The notes under the pieces were generated by a model that ran no database searches, had not been told where the DNA came from, and saw only the letters and a list, made by a program, of their open reading frames with translations. DNA of 64,000 bases from assembly GCA_012295275.1 (NCBI GenBank), contig CM022670.1, positions 28,668,381 to 28,732,380 on the forward strand, written 5' to 3'. Both the position numbers and the translations under genes were made by a program. This DNA is from Chrysomallon squamiferum. Lineage: Eukaryota > Mollusca > Gastropoda > Neomphalida > Peltospiridae. Below are positions 37,382-50,800 of the stretch, piece after piece. The first letter of the stretch is position 1. The number at the start of each line of letters is the position of its first letter.

Positions 37382-38731
37382 TCTGCCTTTATGATAAACA
37401 AATTATATATCGATAACATACTGGAAGATGCAATCTGACATCTATACATTACATAAATAGATATGATATGCACATCTATCAATATCATTTGTTTGCATTT
37501 TCAATGATTTCTTTTTTCTCTGCAAAAGAAAATCCTTTTAAAATGCAGTTTAGATTATTGTGTTTACACTGTACTGCAACATTCACTAATGTCATGCTGC
37601 AGTAAATAGGTACGAGAAATACTGAGTTTATTGAATCAGCGGTTACTCTGGTATTGAAATATTCATCTTCTATACTTAATGGAGGTGCTTCTGAATGAAA
37701 CAATTTGTACAATATTTATCTGTGATTAGTGCATTTCCTGTAGAACCATCATATGGGTAATGACTCTGAACATGAGATGAAGTGGAACAATCACCAGATG
37801 TCAAAAGATAACAGATTTAAACAAACACCTCATGCCAAACACACACACAAACACACACACACACCTATTTGCTTAAATTTATAATAATAATAATAGTAGT
37901 AATAATCTTAAAAAGATTTTTTTTAAATTTCATTCCATATTCGAAATATAATGCAAGCAAACATTAATCACAAACAATACATTTAATAACTTGTGAATAA
38001 TGATTACAAACAGCAAATGACATACAACAGGTCAAATTATTTCCCTTCTGTAATTATCAACATCTCTCTTGGACTGTGAACCCACTTTTCAAATATACAC
38101 ACACATATAGGTACACGTTATAAAATGAAACTGACATTAACTTCTCTAAACAAATTCATACAAATGAAACCCATGAACTTTAAATTAAAAAAACAGCCAC
38201 AAATTAGAAAATGGAAATGAATTATGTGAAAACAGAATATGATAATGAAATAAAATATTTTATATGTTCAACCAGCCACAGAGAGACACACAGACAGACA
38301 GAGAGAGAGAGAGAGAGAGGAATAAAGAAGTATAATTCTCAAATATATATCATACATTCTACCACAAACCAAGAAAAAAACCTGTCATTACAATATTTAT
38401 CACTAATATTTAAAAAAAGAAAGTGCATGTTGATTATACTTAGGTTTTATTAAATGTTTAAGCAAATAGGATATTAATATTGAAAATTACTTGAGTAGAA
38501 AGTGTTTTGTATGTGCATTTGTTGACAGATATGACTCTACATAACATGATATTTAATTAACTTCTCACAAGGCAAAACCTTTAAACATACAATTTTACCT
38601 TCCAGTATATTCTAATTTCTTATTAAACATTTTAAAACTAAACATAAAATTGATCTTTAAATATTTGTTTTACCTGCATTGGGGACTGCCTCCTCATACT
38701 GCTGAATTAAATTTTTTATATATCCATCCAT
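33617..38731 (-). CDS. ELOVL2/5-type very-long-chain fatty acid elongase
   Basis: This ER membrane condensing enzyme (3-ketoacyl-CoA synthase) adds two carbons to long acyl-CoAs. Six coding exons in transcript order: 38731–38674, 36223–36033, 35598–35512, 35118–34947, 34461–34337, 33874–33617. Phases agree and give 296 aa, the usual size (about 270–310). The catalytic histidine box HWFHH is at residues 147–151 inside [18 protein letters not shown]. Other family blocks are [54 protein letters not shown] and [12 protein letters not shown]. Several hydrophobic spans fit a multi-pass protein. The residues after the box (ATMLNIWWW) and NFY-x-QTY favour the ELOVL2/5 branch over ELOVL4 or ELOVL1/7, but the branch needs a tree. 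The start ATG lies five bases after an acceptor (TTTCAG|GTAGA), so an untranslated first exon exists upstream, probably at about 40262. The C-terminus (GFIHNKAE) has no perfect dilysine signal. Confidence 0.93.
37345..37376. repeat. (AAT)n microsatellite in ELOVL intron 1
   Basis: About ten AAT units lie in the intron between ELOVL coding exons 1 and 2. A similar mixed AAT block lies at 42669–42720 in the ELOVL/TTLL7 intergenic region. Confidence 0.9.
38297..38318. repeat. short (GA)n run
   Basis: An uninterrupted GA tract is preceded by mixed ACAG/GACA units in the first ELOVL intron. There is no sign of function. Confidence 0.85.
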
Positions 38732-40261
38732 TCTACCTGAAATCAGATAATGAAATTAAATACAAAAATAATAAATAAACACAAACTCTATAAGTTTTTA
38801 AATGAATAAATGTAATAACTTAAGTGAAATTAAATAATGAAATTAAACATCAGAATTACAGATAAAACAATTTTACACAAACTCTGAAAGGTGTTTTTTT
38901 GCACAAATTTAACAGATATCCTAATATTATTATGTTCAATTTTCTTTAGGTATTCAACCAATTCTTAATATTTTTAACATCAAAGATTGAAAGAATGTTT
39001 AACAATACTTTAGCAAAAAAATTACTAAGATACTATGTGTCATTTGAAGGTAAATACATGTATATGTTATAAGATGCAGCAAAAAGGATGTGCATGAAAA
39101 AGATCTGAGTAAAAAAAGTTAATTAATAAAATATTTCAATCTAAAAAACAGGGTATAAATAAAAAATGATTTAATTATAAAAATATTTATATCATATTAT
39201 TTTTTCTGTATTGTTAGAAATATTCCCCATAAATCTGTAAATGTTTCCTATGAAAAGAATATACTTGAACATCTGTATATCAAATGACAGTATACTTCAC
39301 AGAGAATAAATTATATATCAATATAATACTTACATCAATTACTATAAAATAATGAAGACAATTACTATAAAATAATGTACATTATAAATCAATTCCAACC
39401 ATTGTTGAACAATTTTAATCTTTTTCACCTGTTGTAGACAATTAACATTCTGATGCTATGAAAATAAAGTTTTGTTTATAACATTTATATATATAATTAG
39501 GTCGTTATATATATATATAGGCGGTTTTGTAAATTGTTGTTTTGACTGATTTCATACCTGTGAACTTGGAAAATTAATTGACAGCTACAATGATAAATAA
39601 TAAAAATGTTCATTACTGCTTAAATGAACAAATGTTTATTAATATTTGGGGTTGCTTATTCAAATAGTTTTTAATGGTAAATTTTAATTTAAGAGACAGG
39701 ACAGGATTTTTGTGGGATACAGTTATAGGATACGTATTTAGCCGATTTTGAGTGTGTGCGTGTGTGTTTTGTGTTTTACTGTCTTACTAATGTGGGTTTT
39801 TTTTTTTTTGAAACGGAGACGTTGAAGTAAATTATAATCAATGTGATTACATAACTCAATAATAGTTATTTCATGAGCATCATTCGTACAAGAAAACAAC
39901 AGTGCTACCATGTAATTATAAAAAGAAAACAAAAAAGCATGATAAACGTGAATCACACCTGAATGGAATGTTAAGTCTTCATCCTTAAAACAATATTTAT
40001 ACGAATATGAAGACCAAAACAGGAGATCAGGTAATTCTGCTCTATATCAATTTCATTTTGTCTTACATAATAAGCCGACTGAAATTCAATAAAATTATCT
40101 TTGCTCTATATCGTAGCAGGATTATTCTCTGCAAGATTATAACGTCACAGTCATTACGTGATTAACATTTATTTACGAACCGTCGACCGTGAGTGGGAAA
40201 AATGAAAAATGTTCGTTTTTTAACGTCGACTTTTACAGTGCACCGTTTATAGTTTTCTTAC

Positions 40262-40470
40262 CTGAATGACGACTTAATATTCAAATGCTGGATTTAAAAC
40301 CTGGTCTTCGTTACGGAAATTTGTTTTTGCAATTTTCTCCCTTTGTAGCCGGTGAATGAAGACACATGCGTTGGAAATGAAGGGCATAGAACAGTTATCC
40401 AATCAGCATCTGGAATTATGACCTATTCCGCATCATCTGAGAGACTTTGTGTATCATGTGATCGCTTATT
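40262..40470 (-). promoter_or_regulatory. probable ELOVL untranslated first exon and promoter
   Basis: On the minus strand a strong donor (ATTCAG|GTAAGA, exon edge at 40262) ends a stretch that is clearly less AT-rich and contains several CpGs. It fits the acceptor that opens the first coding exon at 38736. A consensus CCAAT box (ATCCAATCAG, NF-Y type) lies at 40397–40406 and an E-box-like TCATGTGA at 40454–40461. If transcription starts at about 40320–40340, the CCAAT box would be at its usual distance. The start site itself is inferred. Confidence 0.6.
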
Positions 40471-40834
40471 TGCATATTACCGTATTAACTCCAAACATTT
40501 AAACTTTCATCCCTTTACGTAACAGATTTGTATTTTACATTAGAGTGACACTTGCATGATCGATCAATCTGAAATTATTCATTTGTTTCGTTTCTTGAAA
40601 ACTTAATAAATTATATTTTGAAAATAACCAAAAATATATTTTTAATCATTAATCTATAACATGAATGTTAGAAATAAATAAATAAATTTATTTATTTAAT
40701 TATAATATTTTAAATTATTTAATTTGTTAATTTTATCCTGGAAAATTAATAATACGGACTTTTCAAGAAAAAGGGAGAAAAGCGAAAGAAACCTGCTAAT
40801 ATGATGTTTAACAGTTAACTGCGTAAACTATGAT

Positions 40835-40838
<4 letters not shown>

Positions 40839-40882
<44 letters not shown>
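40839..40882. repeat. (CA)n microsatellite between ELOVL and TTLL7
   Basis: About 22 uninterrupted CA units lie in the divergent intergenic region, between the likely ELOVL promoter and the likely TTLL7 promoter. Alternating purine–pyrimidine tracts of this kind can take up left-handed DNA, but no role is shown. Confidence 0.95.
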
Positions 40883-40885
<3 letters not shown>

Positions 40886-41850
40886 CTTGTCCTGTCAGTC
40901 ATTATAATCACCGCGATAAAAATGCCAAAGTGAGAAAAGATCATCGAGCAGTACGTTACATATAAACTAAGCATGGAACTGCTGATTAAAACCTAGAAAC
41001 ATCTTAAAATCAGACTAGGCCTGGTTAAATACTGAGATACGTAAATTTTATATAATACATTTGTTTAAAAATATTTTTATTTTTTATTCGTTTGTTAGTT
41101 TGTTTCTTATTCGATTATTATTTTGTAAAAATGAAAGTAAAATATCGGACATAAACGAACACCTACACATACATGCGAGCGCGCGCACTCACTCACATGC
41201 ATCGTCAAAAAATCTTCCGGGAGAACGTGGGCTATTAATGCAAGTTGTTTTGTAATTTTAGTCAGTTACGTAATTGTATATATTTGTAGACTTTAGTAAC
41301 TAAATAATTAATTCAATTTTCAAACTTTTAAAATACTTTACATTTGTATTTTTTAAATATATATTAAGATATTTGCTATTAATTAATACAAACGTTAGTA
41401 CTAACATTTTCAGGCATGAATTTATATTGAGACAGAGTGATTAATTGCAAGAACAATCTTCTAACTTCTAAGTCTCCCCCATTAGTCACTTCATTAGTCA
41501 CCTCAAAGGTGTATAACTGGCTTATCAAACCTTTGTAGCACTATGTGTGTTTTAGGACCATTGGGAAGGTGCACATGAAGTATTTTATGATTTACGTTTA
41601 ATTCCACTGTTATAAATGGCAGAATCATTGACATTGTATAATTATGTAAAAACTGTGCATTATAAAATATGTGTTGATGTGTGGTTAAAAAATAATTCAG
41701 CCACTCATTCATTCGTTTAATTCACCTGCACTTTCTTTTGTACGAATTATGTAGGCCTGGTTAGTGGGTCTTTATCCTCTAGGTACATGCTCTTAAATAG
41801 TTGTATTAGTTGCTAGGTGAAAGCGTCCAAAGGTATGAGGTTGTCAAGTG

Positions 41851-41919
41851 CTGAAGTCACGTGATCAAACAAAAATGGCTGACACCTCCATACTGTTAAC
41901 ATCAAGCTGGATTATCGAG
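41851..41919 (+). promoter_or_regulatory. candidate TTLL7 promoter and untranslated first exon with upstream ORF
   Basis: A palindromic E-box, CACGTG (41858–41863, context AGTCACGTGATC), lies 12 bases before an ATG at 41875. The 15-codon open reading (MADTSILLTSSWIIE) runs into a good donor, ATTATCGAG|GTTAGT, at 41919/41920. A matching acceptor, TTTTTCAG at 43732–43739, opens a segment that reaches the TTLL7 ATG at 44231. Spliced this way, the ATG at 41875 would give a 17-codon upstream ORF that stops just inside the next exon. This first exon is inferred; it may instead belong to another short transcript. Confidence 0.4.
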
Positions 41920-43689
41920 GTTAGTTTTAGTTTCTTATTTATTACACATTTGTTTATTACAGTTTTTCACTTTAACAATATATTCCTAGAACCTTTTGGT
42001 ATAAGACTGTTTAAAAAGAATAGCTCACATAGGAGTTAAGAAATGAGTTTACTCTTACCAGTGGCAGAGGCAATGACTAATCAAATAAATCATATTTCAA
42101 TTTCTTTCTCTTTTTTTTTGGCACCCTTTTCTCCTAATTATTACATCTAAATAATTTTTACGACTGTAAATAATAATTGTTTTTATTTGCCAAATCGACC
42201 TTTCTGTATAGCATTTTTAACACGTAACACATAGATGACCAACTAATGAATTATTTTTTTGTATCACTGTGTGTGTATATATATCTATGTATACATGTCT
42301 AAAATAAATAAAAAAAAAAATTAAAAAATAAAATAAAATAAAATAAATAAATAAATTCATATTAGATTTAATCATTTTAATATTATAAAATAATAATGAG
42401 TATTGCAGATACATAAGTTAGAAATCAAAATGGAAATATTTAACTGCAACCACAGTTCTAATTTAATTTTAAAACAGGTTGGCCTATTCTTTTTATCTTG
42501 ATTTAATTCTAAACATATTTTGTAGATAATAAAACAAAATATTTTGGTGAAAATTAATAGGCCTATTGTAAACATTAAATTCATTTGAAAAGACCAAATT
42601 TGTCACATGCTGTTTTATATACAATTACCAAAAACGTAATACATCAAAATGATTTGTAATCTAAATAAATAATAATAATAATAATAAAATAATAATAATA
42701 AAAAAATAATAATAATAAAATAAATAAATAAAAATAAAAATATATAAAAGATCCCAGCTAACAATAAAATTAAGAATTTAAAAATCCCCTCCAAAAAAAC
42801 CAAACTTTCATATATAATTTCTCAAACTTTTATAATATTTTAGAAAACATATAAAAAATATAATAATAAAATAAAATTAAAATTTAAATTTTTGTTTTTG
42901 GAAGTATTACATAGAAATAACTTTATGAATGTTATGAAAATAATATGGCCTCACTATAATAACATGCAGTCTTTATGACGTGTTCTGAATGTCACTGTTC
43001 TTTACATAAGCCTTAGATCAATAACCTGTCAACGTTAGTGATATATTGGCTACTTTGTCCATACCACTAAGTCTAGCACTGCTAACTTAACTTAAGACAA
43101 AAATCTATTGATCGCTTTGTTTAACAGAGCACATTATATATATATATATATAATAAAAAATCAACTAACTATGATTAATAAAAAACTGTACATTTAAAAC
43201 AGTTAATATTTGTATTTTCTTTTTCAAATTTACCAGTCATCAAAAACATAAATGAAATAGCAGTTTCTATTTTGTTTTTTAATCCCCCAAAACTCCCCTT
43301 AAAAAACAGAATGAAACAAAGAACCAAATAAATATAAATTAAAACAAATAAATACCTCTTGCCTCCAAACATTGGATATAAAGGAATTCACAGAACTGTA
43401 AAACTCTAAAATGAAATCGATATAATTGAAACTATTATGTGTTAGGTTTTTTATTTTAATTTGACCAAACATTATTATTATTATTTTTTAAAATATTTTT
43501 TGAAGCAGAACATTCAATATTGGTTAATTGCATATTTATTTACTTACTGCCTCTGAGGATTTTAAAAATCCATTTTAACTTTTTAGTGAAATTACATTTA
43601 CATTTATATTGTTTTTGTTATATAATTTATCTTGTGAAAATTGTTCATGTCATTGTGTTTTAATTAATTAATTATTATTAATAGTATCA

Positions 43690-43690
<1 letters not shown>

Positions 43691-43733
<43 letters not shown>
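43691..43733. repeat. (ATT)n microsatellite before the TTLL7 5' exon
   Basis: About 14 ATT units end directly in TTTTTCAG. The repeat therefore forms the upstream part of the pyrimidine tract of the candidate acceptor for the TTLL7 leader exon (about 43740–44288). A comparable repeat-derived acceptor is seen at TTLL7 exon 11. Confidence 0.9.
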
Positions 43734-44230
43734 TTTCAGAAATGTTGACTTACAGAAGAAAATTCAGGATTGATCTAAATCTTTGTGACATTTTGCAGTT
43801 CACCAATCAAAATCTCTGACAAAGATTTTATTTTATATTCAGTTTTATTAGCCCTGCATTTCTGCATGAAATTTAAAAAGAAAAAAGACATTTTAAAACC
43901 ACAGTACTTGAAATTTAAAAAGAAAGAACAATATAAAATCAAATTTTGGATGCATGATTTCAGTAGCAGTCTGCTTGAAGGATTATATGACATCAGATGG
44001 ATATTTCAGTAAATAGAAGGAAAAAAGAGAATATAGCATAAACAGTGAAGGGAGAAAAAAAATACATGCATAGTTTGGAAGAAAATATTTATAGTTGTGA
44101 AGTTTACAAATACTTTTGATAGTTCTGTTGTATGAGTAATAGTTTTAAACTGTTTCTCAGTATATGTGTGTTCTAAGTATGTTGATAATTTATGAGATGA
44201 AATAATTTTGTATTCACTGAATCTGAAATC

Positions 44231-44794
44231 ATGCCTGGAATGAAACAAAGTGTTTCCCTCACATCTTTGTCATCAGTTGATAGATCAGGTGAGTAATTAA
44301 CAAAATAATATTTTTTATTCTTTCTTTTTTCTTGTACTTACAGTATGTTGTCAAAACAGCTAAAATGCTTTTCTTATTTGTTTTGTTTGTCTTCTTTTTT
44401 CTAACCTTTTATTTATTTATTTATTTATTATGTCTCTCTCTCTCTGTATTTCTATCGCTCACTTTTTCATTTATCTTCTTTTTTTCATTTAATTTTGTCC
44501 CACCCTAACAATCCATTTTCTCTCACATTTCTTTTTGTTGAGGATATAACATTTTAGATACTTCTAATATATATATTGTTTTTAAAAGGTTAATTTATTT
44601 CCATTTACTTTTTAAATTTTAAATTGATACCTTTTTTTTTTTTTTAAATAATTGCTGCTATAGTCATCTAAATAGCCAAACTTACATATTTTATAAGTCC
44701 GTTTTGTGTCTCTGTGTCTCAGTGTTTGAGTTTTAAACAACATGGACTCATTACCTGCTTAGTTACAAAAATGCACGTGTAATATTTTATAGTT

Positions 44795-44838
<44 letters not shown>

Positions 44839-47800
44839 CAGTGATTTTGTAAAAAAAATCAGGAAGAGAAGATTTAAAAAAATTAAGAGGAATTAATCTC
44901 TTTTAATTTTAATTACAAATTTTAGTCATGAATATAGAAAATTATAAGTATTCATTTATATCCTAAATAATCCTTTGTAATTACAAAATAAAATATCAAC
45001 CTTTCTGAGATTATGTAATAACAAAATAGGAGATTTTTGTTAATACAAATACCAGTTTTATCACTCATTGGTAGATTGTAAAATAGACAATTTACTGTAA
45101 AATATACTTTACTTTTAACATATCAAATAACTAAAATTATTTTAGAAATATTGGCAATAATGTTATGCTTGTAGTAATTTATAGTTTGCTTTAGAACATT
45201 GTTCTGGATAAATTTTAATTGTGAAAATTAAAATAATTTAAATCATATTCATGTACAAAAAATATAAAATAAAATAAATTCTCTTTTAGCATACGTTCCC
45301 TGATATTTCCATCAAGTTGAAATGATGAATAAATTTTCATTATACAAATTCATATATATGAGTGATAAAAAAGGCTGAAAATTCTGTCTTTCATATATGA
45401 TATATAAGAGAGTGAAAAAATAAAAGAAGAAAAAAAGGAATGAAAATCAGTGAATGATAAATTGGATATTTTGTTTTATTTCTTTCTAAGGGGTTCTGTT
45501 GGTAGTGTAAAATTGTCAAGAATGTGTGTGTTTGTGTCTGTGTATTCTTTTTGCTGATGTGATTGTATATGTCAGTGAACGTGCATGTATATATGCGTGT
45601 ATATCGCTGTATATATCTGTGTGTGTCTGTCTGTGTGTCTGTGTATTTATTTTTCTGTATGTTTGTGTCTGTGTATTTCGTTTTGTGTATGCAATTTAAA
45701 TAAATATACTTCCCATTACACTGGATGTTTCAGTATATAAGAAAGATAGAGAATGTTATACTTTTAATCCAAACAGATAATGAAGGTTAACATGGAAAAG
45801 AGTTTAAATATTTATACAGTTACATTTCGTCTCTAATTATTTCTGATCAGGCAATGCTGTTGACTGGTTTTTTTCACAGATCAAGAACTGCATACGTGTA
45901 TACATGTATATGTATGCATCCTGAGAACATTTCATTTTGATTAGTGATAATTTCTAAAATGTAATGTCATCACAGATACAGTTATTTGAGAAGTGTGTAG
46001 CGATCTCTGAAATTTATATAGTGATTTGGAAAAAACAATGTTCACTGGTAAGTGCATAGGTATTGTTTTTGTAGTGTGTGTGTGTGTGTGTGCGTGCGTG
46101 TGTTTTGTGTGTGTTATATACATTGGACTTGAAACAAAAATTCACGTGAGATCAACTTGATATGCCATTTTAGGCAAAGTGCTGATTTCTAAAAATGAAA
46201 CTGGAATATGTTTTATTATGAATGCTACAATTAGTTGTCTACGGAATGTCAGCTGAGAAATAGTCTGTCACTGATGATGTGGCCTCTATGTTTAACATGA
46301 GTTGCAAAAGTCTGCTTTCTGTAGTAGCAGCAAAAGATTTAACTTGCTTTAAGAACATCAATGTATGAAAGTATGGTCATAGGTCACTGTACGTATTGAT
46401 AGTCTATTTTGATTTTTTAATTTGCCAGTCATTACTCATTTTGAAATGTTGGTTTTATGCAATTGCTGGTAATGGTCATTACATTTTAAAATGTCATATA
46501 CTGTTGGTCTTCCTAACTTAAATTGCATAGCTAAATCTTTCTGCTTATACAGAGATTCGATATGTTACCATTTCTTTAGGTTGCTTTGCCATTATGACGA
46601 ATTCAATAATAAGATGTAAAATGTGTGACAAATGTATTTATGCAGACTTCTACTTTTGACACTGAATCGAGATGAATGAATTTGCTTATAATAATCTTGT
46701 AATTACAAAAATATAGAATCGTTGTTTATTAAGCCATCAGTGAAGTGTTATCGTTTCATCTTATATGGTAGCCTAATCACATGTAAATTGCCATCACTAT
46801 TTAAGAAGTGATCATACTTGTAAAACTGGTGTGGTGATGTTGATAAAGTTAATTTACTGTATGAATAGTTTTTTTCTGGAATTTACACCTGTGCAGCATC
46901 TGGATTAGACAAGGTTTTGTTCATAATTGATTATTGATAGCTGGACAGGACTTTGAAATGGCCCCAGTTTATAGAGAATTCAAGATTAGTCAGAGGCCAG
47001 TTTTTACAAAGTGTATGTGTGTGTGTGTTTGCATGTGTATGTGCATAGAACAGTATATATATTTATAATATAACTGGTAAAAAGGACCTTTATTATAAAG
47101 AATTAAAAATCACAATTGATAACTAATCTATGGTTCACAAAAATCAATTTTTTTATGACAGAGATTCACATTCAACTGGATAAGTATTTATAAATAAAAG
47201 CTGTTCTAGAGTTTATCTCAACTGAGTGTATAAGCTTGGTGTAATGGCTGAAAATTAACTCAGAGCTTAGTTCATGTGTAGCAGGATCAGTTGTGAGTTT
47301 AGTCTTTGACACTAGATACTTTGAATTTTTGGACTTATTTATGACTGTTTGTGTCAATCACAGAATATTGGCCATCTTGAATACATACAGTAGTTTGATA
47401 ATGATTGTTACGTTTACTTAAAATGAGTTGATTTGCTTTGTAATTCAGTTTAATAAAGCTATAATTGAAGATATATCTACAATTAAATATGTAAAGAAAC
47501 ACTGGCAGTTATGAAGTATCATGACATGAAATTTTTGTATTTATGCTTATTAAACAATGATGCCATTTTCTGTTCATTAATCATATTTTTAGATATCAGC
47601 AAATCATCAATATTGTTATTTCACTGGGAGGCTTTTGTCCTGTGTTGATTTTTCACTGGGTGTTGTTTGTTCTACCTTGCAAACCCACTTTGGGAGGGCT
47701 TTTGTAGACTGTGCATTTTTGAACTGTGGGCTTATGTCCTACATTCATATTTTTCAACACTGATTAAATAAATAAATATTATATTTATTTTTGCAATTAT

Positions 47801-50800
47801 ATTCTTTTCATAAACTAAATACAATAAATTGTTCAATATATTTTTTCAGTATAAAGTAAATATAATTAATAATTTTAATTTAATATATGTTTTTCAAAAC
47901 AAAAGAAATACAATTATTTTATGATTTTTAATATATTTCTATCCACCAAAATGATTATTATTTGTAATCAAATTACACAGAATGTAATAAGATAGCTACA
48001 AATAATTTTTTTTTGAAGATTTAATACATTTTTTCAAACCTAAAGTAAATTTAATTAATATTTTAAAATTTAATATTTATTATTTTTATTTTATGATTTA
48101 ATATGTACTTGTCAACACAGAATAAATAAAATTAATATTTACAATTTAATCTGTTTTACAACAGATGTTAACATGAGTTATCTGACTCCATGTTTGAAGA
48201 AAAACAGTGCTGTCAGTTCCCATGCACTCCGAGAAGATGACCACAATGGATCCACCCAGTTTAAAAACATCCACCCCTCCGAAGTCTACAAACGTGATGT
48301 CAGCAAAAAGAAAAAAAGGAAAAGGCATGTAATAACAGCTAACTTAACTGGAACAAGATATGAAGTTGGTGAGTAAAAGAGTTTTAAGATTTATGTACAA
48401 AACAATTTGTACTTAAGAGTCGGTGTCATCTGCAGTGAACCCATTATGTCAGTTCACATACATCTGAGACAACTCAAAGCCATTTGTTTTGAAATTCACA
48501 TACCTAAATCTGAGACATCAGTGACAGTTCACACACCCTATCTGAGACAACTTAAAACCATTATTTTGACAACTTACACCAGTATTTGAAGCACATTATT
48601 TGTGAAGGCTATTACAACCCTGTTTCAAATAGCTCTAGTATTTTAGATATCTCATGTACTTTATTTGAGAAAACTCCTATCTAATTGTTTATCCATATAT
48701 CCAGAATATACTGTACCCTAGACAGCTTGTACATGAATAAACAATTTATTCCCAACAGGCAAGACAATACATTGTTTGGGAAAATATTCAAATCTGTTAT
48801 TTAAGATGGTTCAGTTAAAGAGTTTATTACCAGTAATGTTTGTTTATTAAATATATTTTACAGTAATTTGAATAAAATGTATTGGTTTTTACTCTAAAAC
48901 TGTTGAAAAATAATTTAAATTAGAGTTTCAAAAATAAATTTAATGCTGAATTTTTTGGAGAAAAGTGATGTAAAATGACTGATTTTTATTTTAATATATT
49001 TTATATTAATTTCAATAAAAAAAAAAAAAAATGAAATAATAAATAAATAAATAAATAAAAATTCATAAAAATTCCCAAGAATTTTAAGAAATTAAAATAT
49101 TACTTTTTATTTCAAATCCATTCATATTCCCATTTTATTTTTTTATTTTTATTAAATGATTTAAATTTTTATCTGACATGAAATTCAAGCATTATTTGAA
49201 GAAAAAAAAAATGACATTCGACACCTAAAATAAAAGCCAAGAACTGCTTTTGAAAAATAATAGTATTACTGATTAACTGAAAATGTCAAGTTGTGTGATA
49301 ATTAAAACATTTTTTTTATTATTATTTAATTTAAATCTGAATTTTTTTGTTTTCTCCATAACATTGACAATACTGAAATTACAGAATCCTGGTAAAGTGA
49401 TCAAAATAAATCAATCAGTATAAAATAGAGTAAAATCCTTTTAGAGTCAATGGTGGTTTTATTTATCTTAAATAAAGAAAGAAAATATAGTGGTAAACAA
49501 ATTTCTGAATAAATTATACGTATACTAAAACATTTGCTTGAAGTTTAATTAAAACAATGGTTACATGAATTGTATTAAAAAAGTTGAAGAAATGTTTTTG
49601 AATTTCAAAATTAGAATACAAGAACGATATGACAAAGAGCTGGATTAAAAACTGAATAAAATAATTGGTGCATTAACAATTGGTAATTAACTTTTAATTA
49701 CTGAAATTTTACACCTAGAAGTTAATTGTCTGCAGTTTGTTGAATGATAAAAGGCAATGTGCACTCAAATACTGGCTGACTGTCTTGACTTAAAGATCTG
49801 TGTATATATAACATGGATACAGTGTGAAACACACATGATATGTATATGATGGCTGTTTGTGTCTGTTTGTAATAAATAATGTGTAAGTGTCTTGTGTGTG
49901 GCTCTTTGTATGGTGTGTTTATGCAACATGGAGGTTTGTATATTCATTTCTTTTACCATGATGTACTCTCTCTTAGTCTTTCTCTATATTTCTCCATTTC
50001 TCTTTTTCTTTCTCTTTCACTTTACCATTTTTTCAGTGTGTATTATATTTTATTTGAAAATAATTACTAAACTGTATTTCTTTTTGTTTGTTCTCAGTAC
50101 GTCAAATGGCAGAGAAAGTTGGTTTCACAATTACTAAGGAGGATGATATGTTGAGGTGAGTGATTGATTTTTTTTTAATAACTTTAACACCTGGTCAAAG
50201 ATTATAAACACATCACTAATGAAACCAACTGTAAATTATGTATGAACTTTTTTTCTTTTGTTTCATGAAAACTACTAATCAGAAAGAATGTTCTACCCAT
50301 TTGTCTGTCTGTGCAACCAAAAGAATATTTCTTTATTTATTTGTTTTTTCCATCCATCTTCCATCTATTCATATATTCATAAGTTTACCTACCCATTCAC
50401 TCTTCCAGTCAAATGTCCATCCATAATTTTCCTATCCATTTTTTCATTCATCATTTTTTATCACCATTCTAGCATCCTCTGTCCATTTGTAAAATATGCC
50501 AAGAAATAAATATTAATTTTATTTCTATTGATTTCTCATAGCAGTTATTAGATTCACAGAGACTAGATATACTCCTCTATCATTTCACAATTACTATCAT
50601 CATACATTATTAATAAATGGTACTTCTTTGCTTGTATAGCTGAACAAATAGTTTGCACTTTATTTCAGTACAGACTAAAGCACACATCTAAATAACTTAT
50701 TTATCTAAGTTTATAATGAAAGCATCTAAATAATAGTTTGGTATAACTTAAGTATAGCATAATGCATGTGTCTCAATAATTTATTTTCCAAACTAAAGTG

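Noticed and set aside
47630-47760. Possible SINE or short gene with 'gggaggcttttgtcctgtg' repeats
   Set aside because: Only two loose copies of a phrase, no tRNA-like box A/B order, no poly(A) tail and no target duplication.
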